Source: Zhongshania sp. R06B22 (GTDB lineage: Bacteria > Pseudomonadota > Gammaproteobacteria > Pseudomonadales > Spongiibacteraceae). From it: a stretch of 64,000 nt of DNA. The stretch covers positions 2,852,001 through 2,916,000 of the forward strand of contig NZ_JBFRYB010000001.1 of NCBI RefSeq assembly GCF_040892595.1, read 5' to 3'. The notes under the pieces are model-generated. The model made no database searches. It saw only the letters and a list, made by a program, of their open reading frames with translations, and was not told where the DNA came from. Made by a program: the position numbers and the translations under genes. Positions 20,960 through 30,845 of the stretch are shown here, piece by piece; within the stretch, counting starts at the first letter, position 1, and every line of letters starts with the position of its first letter.

Positions 20960-21710
20960 GACGTTTCTCCTCGCGTGTTGCGGCGGCACCAACCAGAGTA
21001 CCCTCTTCGCCTCCCACCACAATATTCAATAAAGCCCCCTGCTGCTCCATCGCAAAAACCCGCAACGGCATATTATGGTCACGACACAAGCAAATCGCGG
21101 TCAAGTCCATAACTTCGAGCTTTTTATTCAACACTTCATCGTAGCTGAGATAATCATACTTTACAGCATCGGGATCGAGCATGGGATCTGCACTGTAAAC
21201 ACCGTCTACTTTTGTTGCCTTCAATACCAAATCCGCATCAACCTCAATGCCGCGTAAGCACGCTGCAGAGTCGGTTGTAAAAAACGGATTACCTGTACCG
21301 GCGGCAAAAATAACTACTTCACCACGGGATAAGGCACGAATCGCCTTGCGACGATCATAGTGATCAACAACACCACTCATGGGAATCGCAGACATCACCG
21401 AAGATTTTATATTACTGCGCTCTAACGCATCACGAAGCGCCAAGGCGTTCATTACTGTAGCCAACATACCCATATGATCGCCAGTCACACGATCTAAGCC
21501 AGCGGTTTGCAGTGCCGCGCCACGGAACAAATTCCCGCCGCCAACCACTAGACCAACCTGCACACCGATACCAACCAGTTGACCAACTTCAAGCGCCATA
21601 CGGTCTAATACCTTGGGATCAATACCAAATCCCAGGCCACCCATCAAAGCCTCACCGCTTAATTTAAGCAGTATGCGCTTGTATTTCTTATCTCGAGCTT
21701 GGCTAGACAT
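20949..21710 (-). CDS. pyrH: UMP kinase
   Basis: Hexameric bacterial UMP kinase of the amino acid kinase fold, making UDP for pyrimidine nucleotides. The 253-residue protein has the phosphate-binding [10 protein letters not shown] near residue 16, GGGNLFRG and GVYSADP. It follows tsf and its terminator, so it probably has its own promoter in the 94-bp gap, and overlaps frr by 11 bases. Confidence 0.96.
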   Translation of the reverse strand: MSSQARDKKYKRILLKLSGEALMGGLGFGIDPKVLDRMALEVGQLVGIGVQVGLVVGGGNLFRGAALQTAGLDRVTGDHMGMLATVMNALALRDALERSNIKSSVMSAIPMSGVVDHYDRRKAIRALSRGEVVIFAAGTGNPFFTTDSAACLRGIEVDADLVLKATKVDGVYSADPMLDPDAVKYDYLSYDEVLNKKLEVMDLTAICLCRDHNMPLRVFAMEQQGALLNIVVGGEEGTLVGAAATREEKRRDR

Positions 21711-21765
21711 TTTTCCTACCCCACCACATTACACGATATTATCAAGACACCTGCATATCGCCTAA

Positions 21766-21792
21766 AGTAAAGCGGGGCCCGCAGGCCCCGCT
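21766..21792 (-). terminator. Rho-independent terminator after tsf
   Basis: On the minus strand a 9-bp GC-rich stem (AGCGGGGCC and its complement) with a four-base loop is followed by TTTA. It lies 12 bp after the tsf stop and separates rpsB-tsf from pyrH-frr. Confidence 0.75.
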
Positions 21793-21804
21793 AACATTAG
21801 TGGC

Positions 21805-22668
21805 TTAGCCTTTCAGCTGAGCAGCCACCTCGGCGGCAAAGTCTACTTCTTCTTTCTCGATACCTTCGCCCACTTCAAAACGCAAAAATGTTTGAATATC
21901 GGCATTGCTGTTTTTCAGCAACTTGCCCACGGTAAGCTCAGGGTCTTTAACAAACGCCTGATCAACCAGAGAGCTTTCAGACAAGAACTTGCGAATCCGG
22001 CCTTCAATCATCTTTTCAATGATCTCAGGTGGCTTGCCGCTCTCGGCCGCTTGCGCTGTAAAGATTTCACGCTCTTTGGTGATTTCTTCTTCAGGCATAT
22101 CGGCAGATTTAGCAACCCGCGGATTTACTGCAGCAACGTGCATAGCAACATCGCGTGCCAACTCAGAATCGCCGCCCTTCAGTGCAACCAATACCGCAAT
22201 ACGGTTATTAGAATGCACATAGCCATCAACTACGCCATCTTCTGCACTAACAACCAATGAGCGACGCACGGAAATATTCTCACCGATTTTTTGAACCAGC
22301 GCTTCACGTGCAGACTCCAGCTCACCACTCATCAATTCAGCAACATCAGTCGCCTTAGTAGCGAAAGCCTTATCAACTATTTGGGCAACAAATGCCAAGA
22401 AGCTGGCATCACGCGCTACAAAATCTGTCTCGCTGTTCACTTCAACCGCAACGCCGTAGCTGCCATCTTCTGCAATTTTGATGCTAACAACGCCATCGGC
22501 CGCAGTACGACCCGCTTTTTTAGCTGCCTTAAGACCGCTAGACTTGCGCATTTCTTCAATCGCTAATTCGATATCGCCATTGGCCTCATTAAGTGCTTTT
22601 TTACACTCCATCATGCCAAGACCAGTACGATCGCGTAATTCTTTTACCATTGATGCTGTTACAGCCAT
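21805..22668 (-). CDS. tsf: Elongation factor Ts
   Basis: Nucleotide exchange factor for EF-Tu. The 287-residue protein has the N-terminal UBA-like domain with [14 protein letters not shown], then the EF-Tu contact motif SETDFVAR, then the core repeats. It follows rpsB after 132 bp, with an attenuator-like hairpin between them, the arrangement known from other gammaproteobacteria. Confidence 0.97.
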   Translation of the reverse strand: MAVTASMVKELRDRTGLGMMECKKALNEANGDIELAIEEMRKSSGLKAAKKAGRTAADGVVSIKIAEDGSYGVAVEVNSETDFVARDASFLAFVAQIVDKAFATKATDVAELMSGELESAREALVQKIGENISVRRSLVVSAEDGVVDGYVHSNNRIAVLVALKGGDSELARDVAMHVAAVNPRVAKSADMPEEEITKEREIFTAQAAESGKPPEIIEKMIEGRIRKFLSESSLVDQAFVKDPELTVGKLLKNSNADIQTFLRFEVGEGIEKEEVDFAAEVAAQLKG

Positions 22669-22752
22669 CCTAAAATCCTCTTAATTACCTTAAGCGTGTT
22701 AACTCAAGTTCGAGATCAGACACAAAAACAGGCGTCTGCTCAGTCAATATCC

Positions 22753-22777
22753 AAAAAAAGGGGGCCTTGCCCCCTTT
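22753..22777 (-). terminator. Attenuator/terminator hairpin between rpsB and tsf
   Basis: On the minus strand, GGGGG and CCCCC arms with an extra C-G pair and a short loop, flanked by AAA/TTT pairs, are followed by a run of T. This looks like a full intrinsic terminator placed between two co-transcribed genes. In such rpsB-tsf operons it reduces tsf transcription instead of ending the operon. Confidence 0.75.
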
Positions 22778-22800
22778 CGCAGACTGCTTAGCGGGCCAAT

Positions 22801-23544
22801 TTACTCGGCGGCGCTTTCGCCTTCTGGTGCAACTTCAACAAACTCGTCTTTAGCAACAAGTTCATTGGCAGCCGCACTAATAGCAACATCGGCAATGGCA
22901 GTGACATACAATTTAATCGCGCGAATTGCGTCGTCATTACCTGGAATAACAAAATCTACGCCATCTGGGTTGCTGTTAGTATCAACGATACCGAACACTG
23001 GAATACCCAGCTTGTTAGCTTCCTGGATAGCAATACGCTCGTGATCTACATCGATGACGAACAGTGCATCAGGCAAACCAGACATGTCTTTAATACCGCC
23101 AATGGAGCGCTCTAGCTTCTCCATATCACGGCGACGCATCAGCGCTTCTTTCTTGGTCAACTTATCAAACGTACCGTCTAAGCTCTGTGCTTCAAGCTCA
23201 CGCAAACGACGCACAGATTGACGAATAGTTTTGTAGTTAGTGAGCATGCCGCCCAACCAACGATGACTTACAAAAGGCATACCAGCGCGGGCAGCTTGTT
23301 CACCGATAATCTTACTTGCAGCACGTTTAGTACCAACAAATAGGATTTTGTTCTTATTAGCGGCCATTATAGCAATGGCATCCAAGGCACTATTCAATGC
23401 AGGAACGGTGTGCTCGAGGTTAATAATGTGGATCTTGTTACGCGCACCAAAAATGTATGGTGCCATTTTTGGATTCCAATAACGGGTCTGGTGACCAAAG
23501 TGAACACCGGCTTGCAGCATTTCACGCATACTTACATGAGACAT
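22801..23544 (-). CDS. rpsB: 30S ribosomal protein S2
   Basis: Small-subunit ribosomal protein that binds late in assembly. The 247-residue protein starts [20 protein letters not shown] and has the S2 signatures [17 protein letters not shown] and [21 protein letters not shown], ending in an acidic tail. A 139-bp or longer leader precedes it. S2 is known to repress rpsB-tsf translation through the leader in E. coli; the same is only inferred here. Confidence 0.98.
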   Translation of the reverse strand: MSHVSMREMLQAGVHFGHQTRYWNPKMAPYIFGARNKIHIINLEHTVPALNSALDAIAIMAANKNKILFVGTKRAASKIIGEQAARAGMPFVSHRWLGGMLTNYKTIRQSVRRLRELEAQSLDGTFDKLTKKEALMRRRDMEKLERSIGGIKDMSGLPDALFVIDVDHERIAIQEANKLGIPVFGIVDTNSNPDGVDFVIPGNDDAIRAIKLYVTAIADVAISAAANELVAKDEFVEVAPEGESAAE

Positions 23545-23682
23545 GACTTTTCCTTAATAAACATCGGGTTACAAACTTGCAGAGATCCCATAATCCAACC
23601 CCAACACATGTTGAAGCACCCGGGATTACGTGCCGATTTCTGCGCGTCATTAATCCAATAATAGCTCGTGCCATTATTGGGG

Positions 23683-23712
23683 CGCGTATTTATACCACAG
23701 ACCCCCTATCAC
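23683..23712 (-). promoter_or_regulatory. Candidate rpsB promoter
   Basis: On the minus strand TATAAA (23689-23694) is preceded by a weak -35-like TTTATG at 17-base spacing. A start near 23682 would give rpsB a leader of about 140 bases, long enough for S2 feedback. The -10 is good and the -35 poor, so the call is tentative. Confidence 0.35.
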
Positions 23713-23830
23713 ATAAAGTACAAACCGCTTTTGAGGCTAAAATTCCGCGATGTCTTCGCTACCCATAAAGCGATGGTTTACAATAGCCGGCTTTGAATCG
23801 CCAGATGACGCTGCAAACCGGTATAGCCCT

Positions 23831-24625
23831 ATGAATGTAAGCATTAAAACGCCAGACGAAATTGCCGCCATGCGTATTGCCGGCCGACTCGCCGCCGACG
23901 TATTAGAAATGATCACCCCGTATGTCAAGCCGGGCATCAGCACTGGCGAGCTAGATCAAATTTGTCATGACTATATAGTTAACGTGCAAAACGCCATTCC
24001 TGCGCCACTAAATTACAATGGCTTCCCCAAATCTGTTTGCACCTCGGTAAATGAAGTCATTTGTCACGGTATTCCATCAGACAAAAAAATACTCAAGGAT
24101 GGTGACATCTTAAATATTGATGTCACCGTAATAAAAGACGGCTGGCACGGTGACACTAACCGCATGTATTACGTCGGCACAGTGCCTGAGCACGCCAAGC
24201 GCCTGTGCGAAGTCACTCAGGAATGCTTATACCAAGCGATTGCGCTGGTTAAGCCCGGCTGCACACTTAGCGACATAGGCACTACTATCGCCAAACATGC
24301 GCGCGGCAAACACTACAGCGTTGTAGAAGAGTACTGCGGACACGGCATCGGTCTTGTGTTCCATGAAGATCCGCAGGTACTGCATTACGGCGAAGGCTAT
24401 AACCGTCGCAATGATCTAGTGTTAAAGGAAGGCATGACCTTCACCATTGAACCGATGATCAATGCAGGAAAAAAGCAAACCAAACTCAATACCAAAGATG
24501 GCTGGACCGTTACCACACGAGATCGCCGCCTGTCGGCACAATGGGAACACACCATGGCCGTAACCGCGGACGGTGTCGAAGTCCTTACTGCACGTCCCGA
24601 TGAACCTTTCTATCGAGAGCTATAA
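23831..24625 (+). CDS. map: Methionine aminopeptidase type I
   Basis: Removes the initiator methionine from nascent proteins. The 264-residue length equals the E. coli enzyme. I chose the ATG at 23831 (MNVSIKTPDEIAAMRIAGR) over a longer frame that adds 27 non-family residues. Metal ligands sit in NIDVTVIKDGWHGDTNRMYYVG (two aspartates), EYCGHGIGLVFHEDP (histidine), TFTIEPMI and QWEHTMAV (glutamates). It is divergent from rpsB, as is common, and its TAA overlaps the glnD ATG by one base. Confidence 0.96.
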   Translation: MNVSIKTPDEIAAMRIAGRLAADVLEMITPYVKPGISTGELDQICHDYIVNVQNAIPAPLNYNGFPKSVCTSVNEVICHGIPSDKKILKDGDILNIDVTVIKDGWHGDTNRMYYVGTVPEHAKRLCEVTQECLYQAIALVKPGCTLSDIGTTIAKHARGKHYSVVEEYCGHGIGLVFHEDPQVLHYGEGYNRRNDLVLKEGMTFTIEPMINAGKKQTKLNTKDGWTVTTRDRRLSAQWEHTMAVTADGVEVLTARPDEPFYREL

Positions 24626-27279
24626 TGAGTCAATCTGCACTCCCGGACATCCATGCGCTGGCGCAGCCCGGTGAGTCCATAAAGACTTACAAAAATTATC
24701 TGAAAACGCTGGCCAGCGACCTAAAAACCAGTTTCGAGGCTGGTGAAAACATTCGCACCCTCGTCACACTGCGTTCACAGCGTATCGATGAATTATTGCA
24801 GGGCATTTGGCAAAGCTACCAGTGGGGCGACGATATAAGCCTCATCGCCGTCGGTGGCTATGGGCGGGGCGAGTTACACCCCTACTCCGACATTGATCTG
24901 CTCATCCTCACCAGCGACGACTGCGCGGATTACCGCGACAATATCGAGAGCCTCATCACGCTACTCTGGGACATTAATCTGGAGATTGGTCATAGTGTCC
25001 GCAGTATGGGTGAGTGCTGCCAAACCGCAGCTGACGACATCACGGTAGCCACCAACTTGATGGAATCGCGCACTCTGGCCGGGAACCCCGAGCTGCACAC
25101 CGAATTAATGCACAAGGTCGGCCCCGACAATATCTGGCCGAGCAGCGAATTTTTCCGCGCAAAATGGGACGAGCAAATATCCCGTCACCGCAAATACGCC
25201 AATTCCGAATACAATCTAGAACCCAATGTTAAGAGTTCTCCCGGCGGCCTGCGCGATATTCAAATGATTGGCTGGGTTGTTAAACGCCATTTCGGCGCCC
25301 AATCTATCGACGAGCTAGTAGAGCGCCAATTCCTAAGCAAAGAAGAGCTGGACACACTCAAGGATGGCCAGGACTTTTTGTGGAAGATGCGATTTGCCCT
25401 ACATCTATTAGCGGGACGCGAAGAAGATCGGCTGGTATTTGACCATCAACGCACCCTAGCCGCGCAATTTGGCTTTACTGATGGCGACGGCAAGCTCGCC
25501 GTAGAGCAATTTATGCAGCAGTATTATCGCTGGGCAATGCATCTTGGCGAACTTAACGATGTGTTAATGCAGCACTTCGACGAAACCATATTGCGGGCTT
25601 GCGAGGCAGAGACTGTCTTCGAAATTAATAGCCGCTTCCGGGTGCGCAACGGCCACATTGAAGTTTGTAATGCCAAGGTATTCAGCAAAACCCCCTCCGC
25701 GCTGATGGAAATATTTGTATTAATGGCGAGTAATGACGCCATTGATGGCGTGCGCGCGAGCACCATTCGGCTGATTCGAAAATCTCATCATCTTATCAAT
25801 GATAGCTTTCGCGCCAACCCCAAAAATAAACGCTACTTCTTAGAATTGCTGCGCTCACCACAAAGAGTGGCGCTAAGCCTACGCCGCATGAAGCGCTTTG
25901 GCATACTCGACAAATTCATTCCGGCCTTTGCCGGCATTGTCGGTCAAATGCAGCACGACCTTTTCCATATTTATTCAGTCGATGCGCACACCTTAGAGCT
26001 AATCAAGAATATAAGCCGCTTCCGTTATCCAAGCATGGTGGAAACCTACCCGATGGCCTGCAGAATTATGCAGCGCCTACCTAAACCCGAGCTATTGTAT
26101 TTAGCCGGTTTATTTCACGATATCGCCAAAGGCCGCGGCGGCGACCACTCCAGCCTAGGCGCGGTTGATGCGCGGGAGTTTTGCGCGCACCTGGGCCTCA
26201 ATAAGCGCGATGGCAATCTGGTGGCGTGGCTAGTAGAAAAACACCTAGAAATGTCCTCAGTATCGCAGCGCAAAGATATTCAAGATCCCGAGGTCATTCG
26301 GGAATTCGCCTTAACTATGGGCGATATACAACACCTAGATTATTTATTCTGCCTCACCGTCGCTGACATTAACGCAACCAACCCCACACTGTGGACATCG
26401 TGGCGCGCATCATTAATGCGCCAACTATACGCCGAAACCAGACGGGCCTTGCGCCGCGGTTTAGAAAACCCTATCGACAAACAGGAATGGATTGCCGAAA
26501 CTCAGCTCGGCGCCATTGAAAAGCTTGAAGACTATGGCTTTACTGAGACAGAAATTCGCGAACTGTGGGCCGACACCGGCGAAGATTATTTTATTCGCGA
26601 GCAGATCGACGACATCGTTTGGCACACCCGCGCCATTGCTGACCGTGTAAAAGCCAATGCTACCGTGGTACTGATTAAAGAAGGCGGTCTGCTGGACCAC
26701 GCTGGCGTTAGCCAAATATTTGTCCACACCCACGCGCGAGTGGGCTTGTTTGCACAGCTCGCAGAGGCCATGGAACAGCTAGATCTAAGCATTCAAGACG
26801 CCCGCATTTATAATAGTGGCACCGGCTACACACTGGACACATTCTATGTGCTGGGTGCAGATGGTGAGTCCATTGGCGACAACCCTAACCGCATTGCACA
26901 TATTATTGAGTTTATGCGTGAACATTTAGAAAACCCTGATGACTTCTCTGCAGCCAGTCGACGCACACCGCGCCAAATGCGCTTATTTTCCACGCCAACC
27001 AGAACCAGCATGACCACAGATTTAAATAAAGCGCAGACTGTACTGGAAGTCATTACCCCCGACCGGCCGGGTTTACTCGCACACTTAGCGCGTATTTTTA
27101 ATCAGTATAATATCCAACTTCAAAACGCAAAAATTGCCACACTCGGCGAGCGGGTAGAGGATGTATTTTTTATTACCGATGAGAATCAACAGCCCATCGA
27201 CGACCCCCAAATTTGCGAAGAGATACAGCAGGCAATCTGTCGTGAACTAGATGAGAAGGCGAGTAGAAAGGTCCTATGA
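24625..27279 (+). CDS. glnD: Bifunctional uridylyltransferase/uridylyl-removing enzyme GlnD
   Basis: Nitrogen sensor that uridylylates PII proteins when glutamine is low and removes UMP when it is high. The 884-residue protein has the nucleotidyltransferase motif GGYGRGELHPYSDIDLLIL at about residues 77-95 and an HD phosphohydrolase site LFHDIAKGRGGDHS near residue 497. Two C-terminal ACT domains follow (about 705-780 and 810-884, the latter with EVITPDRPGLLAHLARIF) that bind glutamine. It overlaps map by one base and dapC by four. Confidence 0.97.
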   Translation: MSQSALPDIHALAQPGESIKTYKNYLKTLASDLKTSFEAGENIRTLVTLRSQRIDELLQGIWQSYQWGDDISLIAVGGYGRGELHPYSDIDLLILTSDDCADYRDNIESLITLLWDINLEIGHSVRSMGECCQTAADDITVATNLMESRTLAGNPELHTELMHKVGPDNIWPSSEFFRAKWDEQISRHRKYANSEYNLEPNVKSSPGGLRDIQMIGWVVKRHFGAQSIDELVERQFLSKEELDTLKDGQDFLWKMRFALHLLAGREEDRLVFDHQRTLAAQFGFTDGDGKLAVEQFMQQYYRWAMHLGELNDVLMQHFDETILRACEAETVFEINSRFRVRNGHIEVCNAKVFSKTPSALMEIFVLMASNDAIDGVRASTIRLIRKSHHLINDSFRANPKNKRYFLELLRSPQRVALSLRRMKRFGILDKFIPAFAGIVGQMQHDLFHIYSVDAHTLELIKNISRFRYPSMVETYPMACRIMQRLPKPELLYLAGLFHDIAKGRGGDHSSLGAVDAREFCAHLGLNKRDGNLVAWLVEKHLEMSSVSQRKDIQDPEVIREFALTMGDIQHLDYLFCLTVADINATNPTLWTSWRASLMRQLYAETRRALRRGLENPIDKQEWIAETQLGAIEKLEDYGFTETEIRELWADTGEDYFIREQIDDIVWHTRAIADRVKANATVVLIKEGGLLDHAGVSQIFVHTHARVGLFAQLAEAMEQLDLSIQDARIYNSGTGYTLDTFYVLGADGESIGDNPNRIAHIIEFMREHLENPDDFSAASRRTPRQMRLFSTPTRTSMTTDLNKAQTVLEVITPDRPGLLAHLARIFNQYNIQLQNAKIATLGERVEDVFFITDENQQPIDDPQICEEIQQAICRELDEKASRKVL

Positions 27280-28496
27280 ATCCACATTTAAGCGCACTGC
27301 ACGCCTATCCATTTGAAAAACTACGACTGCTATTTGAAGATCTAACTGCGCCGTCACTGACACCCATCGCGCTGTCAATTGGCGAGCCAAAACACCAATC
27401 GCCTCAGTTTGTCAGCGAAGCAATTAGCCAAAACTTAGACAGATTAAGCAACTACCCCACCACCAAGGGCATTCCTGAATTACGTCAGGCGATCTCAAGG
27501 TGGGCTTGCAAGCGCTTTACCCTAAAGCAACTCAATCCCGACACCCAAATACTACCCGTCAATGGCACCCGTGAAGCCTTGTTCGCCTTCGCACAAACCG
27601 TGGTCAACCCAAGCCCAGAGGCCTTGGTGTGCAGCCCCAACCCCTTCTACCAAATTTATGAAGGCGCGGCTTTACTCGCCGGAGCCACACCAGAATTTCT
27701 AGCGTGTCGACCTGAGAACGGATTTATTCCAAACTTTGACGCTGTCAGCCCTAACATTTGGCAACGCTGCCAATTGCTATACATTTGTACGCCGGGAAAC
27801 CCTAGTGGCGCGGTGATGAACTGCCAACAGATGCAAAAGCTAATCTCTCTTGCAGATCAATACGACTTCATCATTGCCAGCGACGAGTGTTATTCCGAGC
27901 TCTATTTTGACGAAGGCTCGCCGCCGCCGGGATTGCTGCAAGCCTGCGACGAATTAGGTCGCAGTGACTACCACCGCTGCGTGGTCTTTCACAGCCTGTC
28001 AAAACGCTCAAATTTACCGGGCTTAAGATCGGGCTTTGTCGCCGGCGATGCAGAAATACTCAAAGACTTTTTGCTATACCGCACCTATCACGGCTGCGCC
28101 ATGCCCGTTCAACATCAACTTGCTAGTGCTGCTGCGTGGCAGGACGAAGAACACGTTAAAGCCAATCGGGTATTGTACCGGCAAAAATTCAATCAGGTTC
28201 TCGACATCCTTGATGGCTGCCTCGATGTCAGCCTTCCCGAAGCGTCCTTTTATCTGTGGGCTAAAACCCCAATAGCCGATACCGAGTTTGCACGCGGCTT
28301 GTTTGAGCAGCAGCATGTCACCGTATTACCCGGAAGCTATTTATCCAGAGAAGTGGATGGTTTTAATCCCGGCGCCAACTATGTGCGCATGGCTCTAGTT
28401 GCCGAACCGGAGCAATGCGCGGAAGGTGCACGGCGCATTAAAGCCTATGTTCAAAGCCTTAAAAACACCGCAGGGAACGATCAAAGCCAATGCTAA
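27276..28496 (+). CDS. dapC: Succinyldiaminopimelate transaminase
   Basis: PLP aminotransferase (class I) of the succinylase lysine/diaminopimelate pathway, converting N-succinyl-2-amino-6-ketopimelate with glutamate. The 406-residue protein has SIGEPKHQSPQF near the N-terminus, CTPGNPSGAVM, SDECYSELYFDEG and the PLP lysine K243 in SLSKRSNLPGLRSGF. The map-glnD-dapC order matches pseudomonads, which supports DapC over a generic aminotransferase. The start overlaps glnD (ATGA) and the end overlaps nth by seven bases. Confidence 0.92.
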   Translation: MNPHLSALHAYPFEKLRLLFEDLTAPSLTPIALSIGEPKHQSPQFVSEAISQNLDRLSNYPTTKGIPELRQAISRWACKRFTLKQLNPDTQILPVNGTREALFAFAQTVVNPSPEALVCSPNPFYQIYEGAALLAGATPEFLACRPENGFIPNFDAVSPNIWQRCQLLYICTPGNPSGAVMNCQQMQKLISLADQYDFIIASDECYSELYFDEGSPPPGLLQACDELGRSDYHRCVVFHSLSKRSNLPGLRSGFVAGDAEILKDFLLYRTYHGCAMPVQHQLASAAAWQDEEHVKANRVLYRQKFNQVLDILDGCLDVSLPEASFYLWAKTPIADTEFARGLFEQQHVTVLPGSYLSREVDGFNPGANYVRMALVAEPEQCAEGARRIKAYVQSLKNTAGNDQSQC

Positions 28497-29143
28497 AAAA
28501 AGAGCGCGCGGCTTATATTGCTCAGCGTCTGCAAGAGCTCTATCCAGAACAACCGATCCCGCTGGATCATAAAGATCCCTACACATTACTGGTCGCCGTT
28601 TTACTTTCAGCGCAGTGTACCGATGCTCGCGTTAATCAAATCACCCCAGCACTGTTTGAATTAGCTGACAATCCCTTTGATATGGCTAAGCAGAACGTGG
28701 AAATTATTCGGGCTATCATTCGCCCCTGCGGACTATCGCCACAGAAGTCCAGCGCCATCAAACGCCTGTCAGAAATCTTGGTTGACAAATATAACGGCGT
28801 CGTCCCGCAAAGCATGGCCGCCTTAGAAACCCTGCCCGGTGTTGGCCACAAAACCGCCAGCGTGGTTATGTCCCAAGCCTTTGGCGTGCCCGCCTTCGCG
28901 GTCGATACCCACATTCATCGCCTGGCACAACGCTGGGGCCTGACCAACGGTAAAAATGTGGTGCAAACAGAGAAAGATCTAAAATCGCTGTTTCCCAAGG
29001 ATCGCTGGATCGCCCTGCACCTGCAAATTATTTTCTATGGACGTGAGTACTGCAGCGCTAGGGGCTGTGATGGCAGGGTCTGTGAAATTTGTACCACCTG
29101 CTACCCGCGCCGCCGCAATCCCAAGATAGTTCACAAACCCTAG
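28490..29143 (+). CDS. nth: Endonuclease III (unusual Fe-S cysteine spacing)
   Basis: DNA glycosylase/AP lyase for oxidised pyrimidines. The 217-residue protein has the helix-hairpin-helix LPGVGHKTASVV with catalytic lysine K121, and catalytic D139 in AVDTHIHRLAQRWG. The C-terminal cysteines are C188, C193, C198, C201 and C204. The classic E. coli pattern C-x6-C-x2-C-x5-C is not kept: the second ligand position holds glycine, with cysteines at offsets 5 and 13 instead. The loop CSARGCDGRVCEIC recalls variants I remember from non-proteobacterial phyla. It overlaps dapC by seven bases. Confidence 0.9.
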   Translation: MLKKERAAYIAQRLQELYPEQPIPLDHKDPYTLLVAVLLSAQCTDARVNQITPALFELADNPFDMAKQNVEIIRAIIRPCGLSPQKSSAIKRLSEILVDKYNGVVPQSMAALETLPGVGHKTASVVMSQAFGVPAFAVDTHIHRLAQRWGLTNGKNVVQTEKDLKSLFPKDRWIALHLQIIFYGREYCSARGCDGRVCEICTTCYPRRRNPKIVHKP

Positions 29144-29494
29144 CAGGCACTAGGACTAGATGACGCGTGACAAGACAGTCTTCGCATAAGACACCCAGCT
29201 CCCGCAGTGGATTCTCGGCTTTGAATTGACTCATTCATATAGATTCACCCATAAGTAGTCCGCTTTGGACACCTTATGGGTGTGGATTCAAGTGATCAAA
29301 AACTCTACATTAGTATCGTCCGCCCCGTAACATTTTCATATCGAGCGTTCTCAGCTTTCTATGCGAGGCTATCCGTGAAAATTAGTATTTTTTAGTTAGT
29401 TTTTTAAAAATAATACGCTGAATCAATGCCTTGTTTTAACAAGGTTGTAAGTCCCGCGAAAAATAATCAGAAAAGCCACGACCGGGCAATCCTG
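29144..29494. other. Intergenic region between convergent nth and hydrolase genes
   Basis: There is no credible reading frame here. It is AT-rich toward the right and holds a strong stem-loop (29246-29282) and a small palindrome CCTTGTTTTAACAAGG (29429-29444). It probably holds the 3' ends of both flanking transcripts. Confidence 0.6.
29246..29282. repeat. Long imperfect inverted repeat (stem-loop)
   Basis: Arms CACCCATAAG (29246-29255) and CTTATGGGTG (29273-29282) pair perfectly over 10 bp. Inside them, after a 2x2 internal loop, GTCC and GGAC add four pairs around a short loop. There is no T-run on either side, so it is not a classic terminator. It could be a 3'-end stabiliser or a single copy of a palindromic repeat family. 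Confidence 0.6.
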
Positions 29495-30319
29495 TTAAGA
29501 TAAGTGTTCTAGTATTAGCTGATTCACGCGCTCAGGTTGCAGCAATGATATCCAGTGATGACCACTCAGACGCTCATATCGCCAAGAGCCGTCCAAATAT
29601 TTTTCTGATTCCAGCATTTGCTCTTCCGTCAAAAAGCGATCTCCGTCGCTCCATATCGCTAGCGTGGGTGCAGACACTCGCGGTTGCCTATGAATCAATA
29701 TAGGTAGCAATCCCGCTCGGTAAATACGTAACGCGGCAGTCATCCGACCTGGTTCACGCAGGCGTTGCATCACCTCGTCCATGTCAGGATGCGTTGCGAA
29801 TACTTTGCGCAAAGAAAATCGCCCCTCTCCGCTCAATAGGTATTCCGCCAGACCACCAAACTGGAAAAAGATGGTGTACCAACCCAGCAACTTTTGTTTG
29901 AAGCCCGCACGCCCATATGCTGTGGGATGTCCTACGGACATCACAAGCAACTTATTGCTACGTTGTGGGTGGTATGCAGCGAAAAACCAGGCAACAACAG
30001 CACCCCAGTCGTGCCCTATAATATGTGCCTTATCAATACCTAAATGATCCAGCAAGGCTGCACGATCACCAGCGATTCTAATGGCATTGTAATCGCGAAC
30101 TCGCGGTGCTATGTCGGACTCACCACACCCGAGGGTATCAGGTGCAATACATCGGTAGCCCGCCGCATGCAGAGTATCGATCTGTGCTTTCCACATAGCT
30201 GCGGTATCCGGAAAACCATGCAGCAGCATTACCACAGGGCGATCTCGAGCACCCGGCGCTGAATCCAGATACGAATGACTAAATCCGCGATGTTCGAATT
30301 TAGCGCGAGTTAATTCCAT
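29495..30319 (-). CDS. Alpha/beta hydrolase, epoxide hydrolase/haloalkane dehalogenase-like
   Basis: A soluble 274-residue alpha/beta-fold hydrolase. The oxyanion motif is HGFP at residues 34-37, the nucleophile is D104 in GHDWGAVVAW, and the base histidine is H254 or H255 in SGHHWISLL near the end. Asp as nucleophile with HGFP and GHDWGA is typical of epoxide hydrolases and haloalkane dehalogenases; substrate cannot be read from the sequence. The ATG has GAGG eight bases upstream. It stands alone, convergent with nth. Confidence 0.85.
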   Translation of the reverse strand: MELTRAKFEHRGFSHSYLDSAPGARDRPVVMLLHGFPDTAAMWKAQIDTLHAAGYRCIAPDTLGCGESDIAPRVRDYNAIRIAGDRAALLDHLGIDKAHIIGHDWGAVVAWFFAAYHPQRSNKLLVMSVGHPTAYGRAGFKQKLLGWYTIFFQFGGLAEYLLSGEGRFSLRKVFATHPDMDEVMQRLREPGRMTAALRIYRAGLLPILIHRQPRVSAPTLAIWSDGDRFLTEEQMLESEKYLDGSWRYERLSGHHWISLLQPERVNQLILEHLS

Positions 30320-30376
30320 TATGATGACCTCATTAATTTGCCATGTTTAAGCATCAAGCGGCGTATATTAAATCTC

Positions 30377-30565
30377 ATGAACCCAAAGAAGCCACTCGGC
30401 AAGTGGCTCGCGACAAAGCGCGCGTGCGTATATATTTTTTTCGGGGCTCTCATATGTCTGGTCTCCCTTTCATATGTGATTGATCTTAAAATCTTGTTTT
30501 TTAGGAGAACTGGAGAAAAAGCACTCTCCTCCACCAGACCGAGCGTAAATCCTAGAGAAGAATAA
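30377..30565 (+). CDS. Possible small single-span membrane protein
   Basis: A 62-residue frame with one strongly hydrophobic segment (VYIFFGALICLVSLSYVI) between basic flanks. The ribosome binding site is weak, and an upstream TTG start is possible. It lies in the promoter region of the hydrolase on the opposite strand. I recognise no family. It could be a chance frame; membrane-type composition is the only support. Confidence 0.3.
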   Translation: MNPKKPLGKWLATKRACVYIFFGALICLVSLSYVIDLKILFFRRTGEKALSSTRPSVNPREE

Positions 30566-30845
30566 ATATACCGTTATATTCAGCTTTACAAGATACCTAT
30601 ATGAAGCGGTGTGTATGGCCGCTATTGTGACAGTCCGGCAATAATATGGACGATTTTTTGGTTATATCATCGGTAAAACGCCAGCTAGGAACTGGACACC
30701 ATACCGCAGCAAGCGCTCATTTTGGCGAACTTATGGTTCAACTACCCTGCCTAGTTATAGGTGAATCACAATTCAATTAAATAATAGCTGCTGTTGTTTT
30801 ACAGGAACTCGCAGCTTACCGCGCCTCATTTCAGTTCTGAGTTGC

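Noticed and set aside
20960-21022. N-terminal extension of frr ([12 protein letters not shown]...)
   Set aside because: It overlaps pyrH and adds residues unlike any ribosome recycling factor; the GTG at 20959 gives the standard 185 residues with a good ribosome binding site.
30646-30780. 44-codon plus-strand frame MDDFLVISSVKRQLG...
   Set aside because: It has no ribosome binding site or known family and is short enough to arise by chance in a 280-bp gap.
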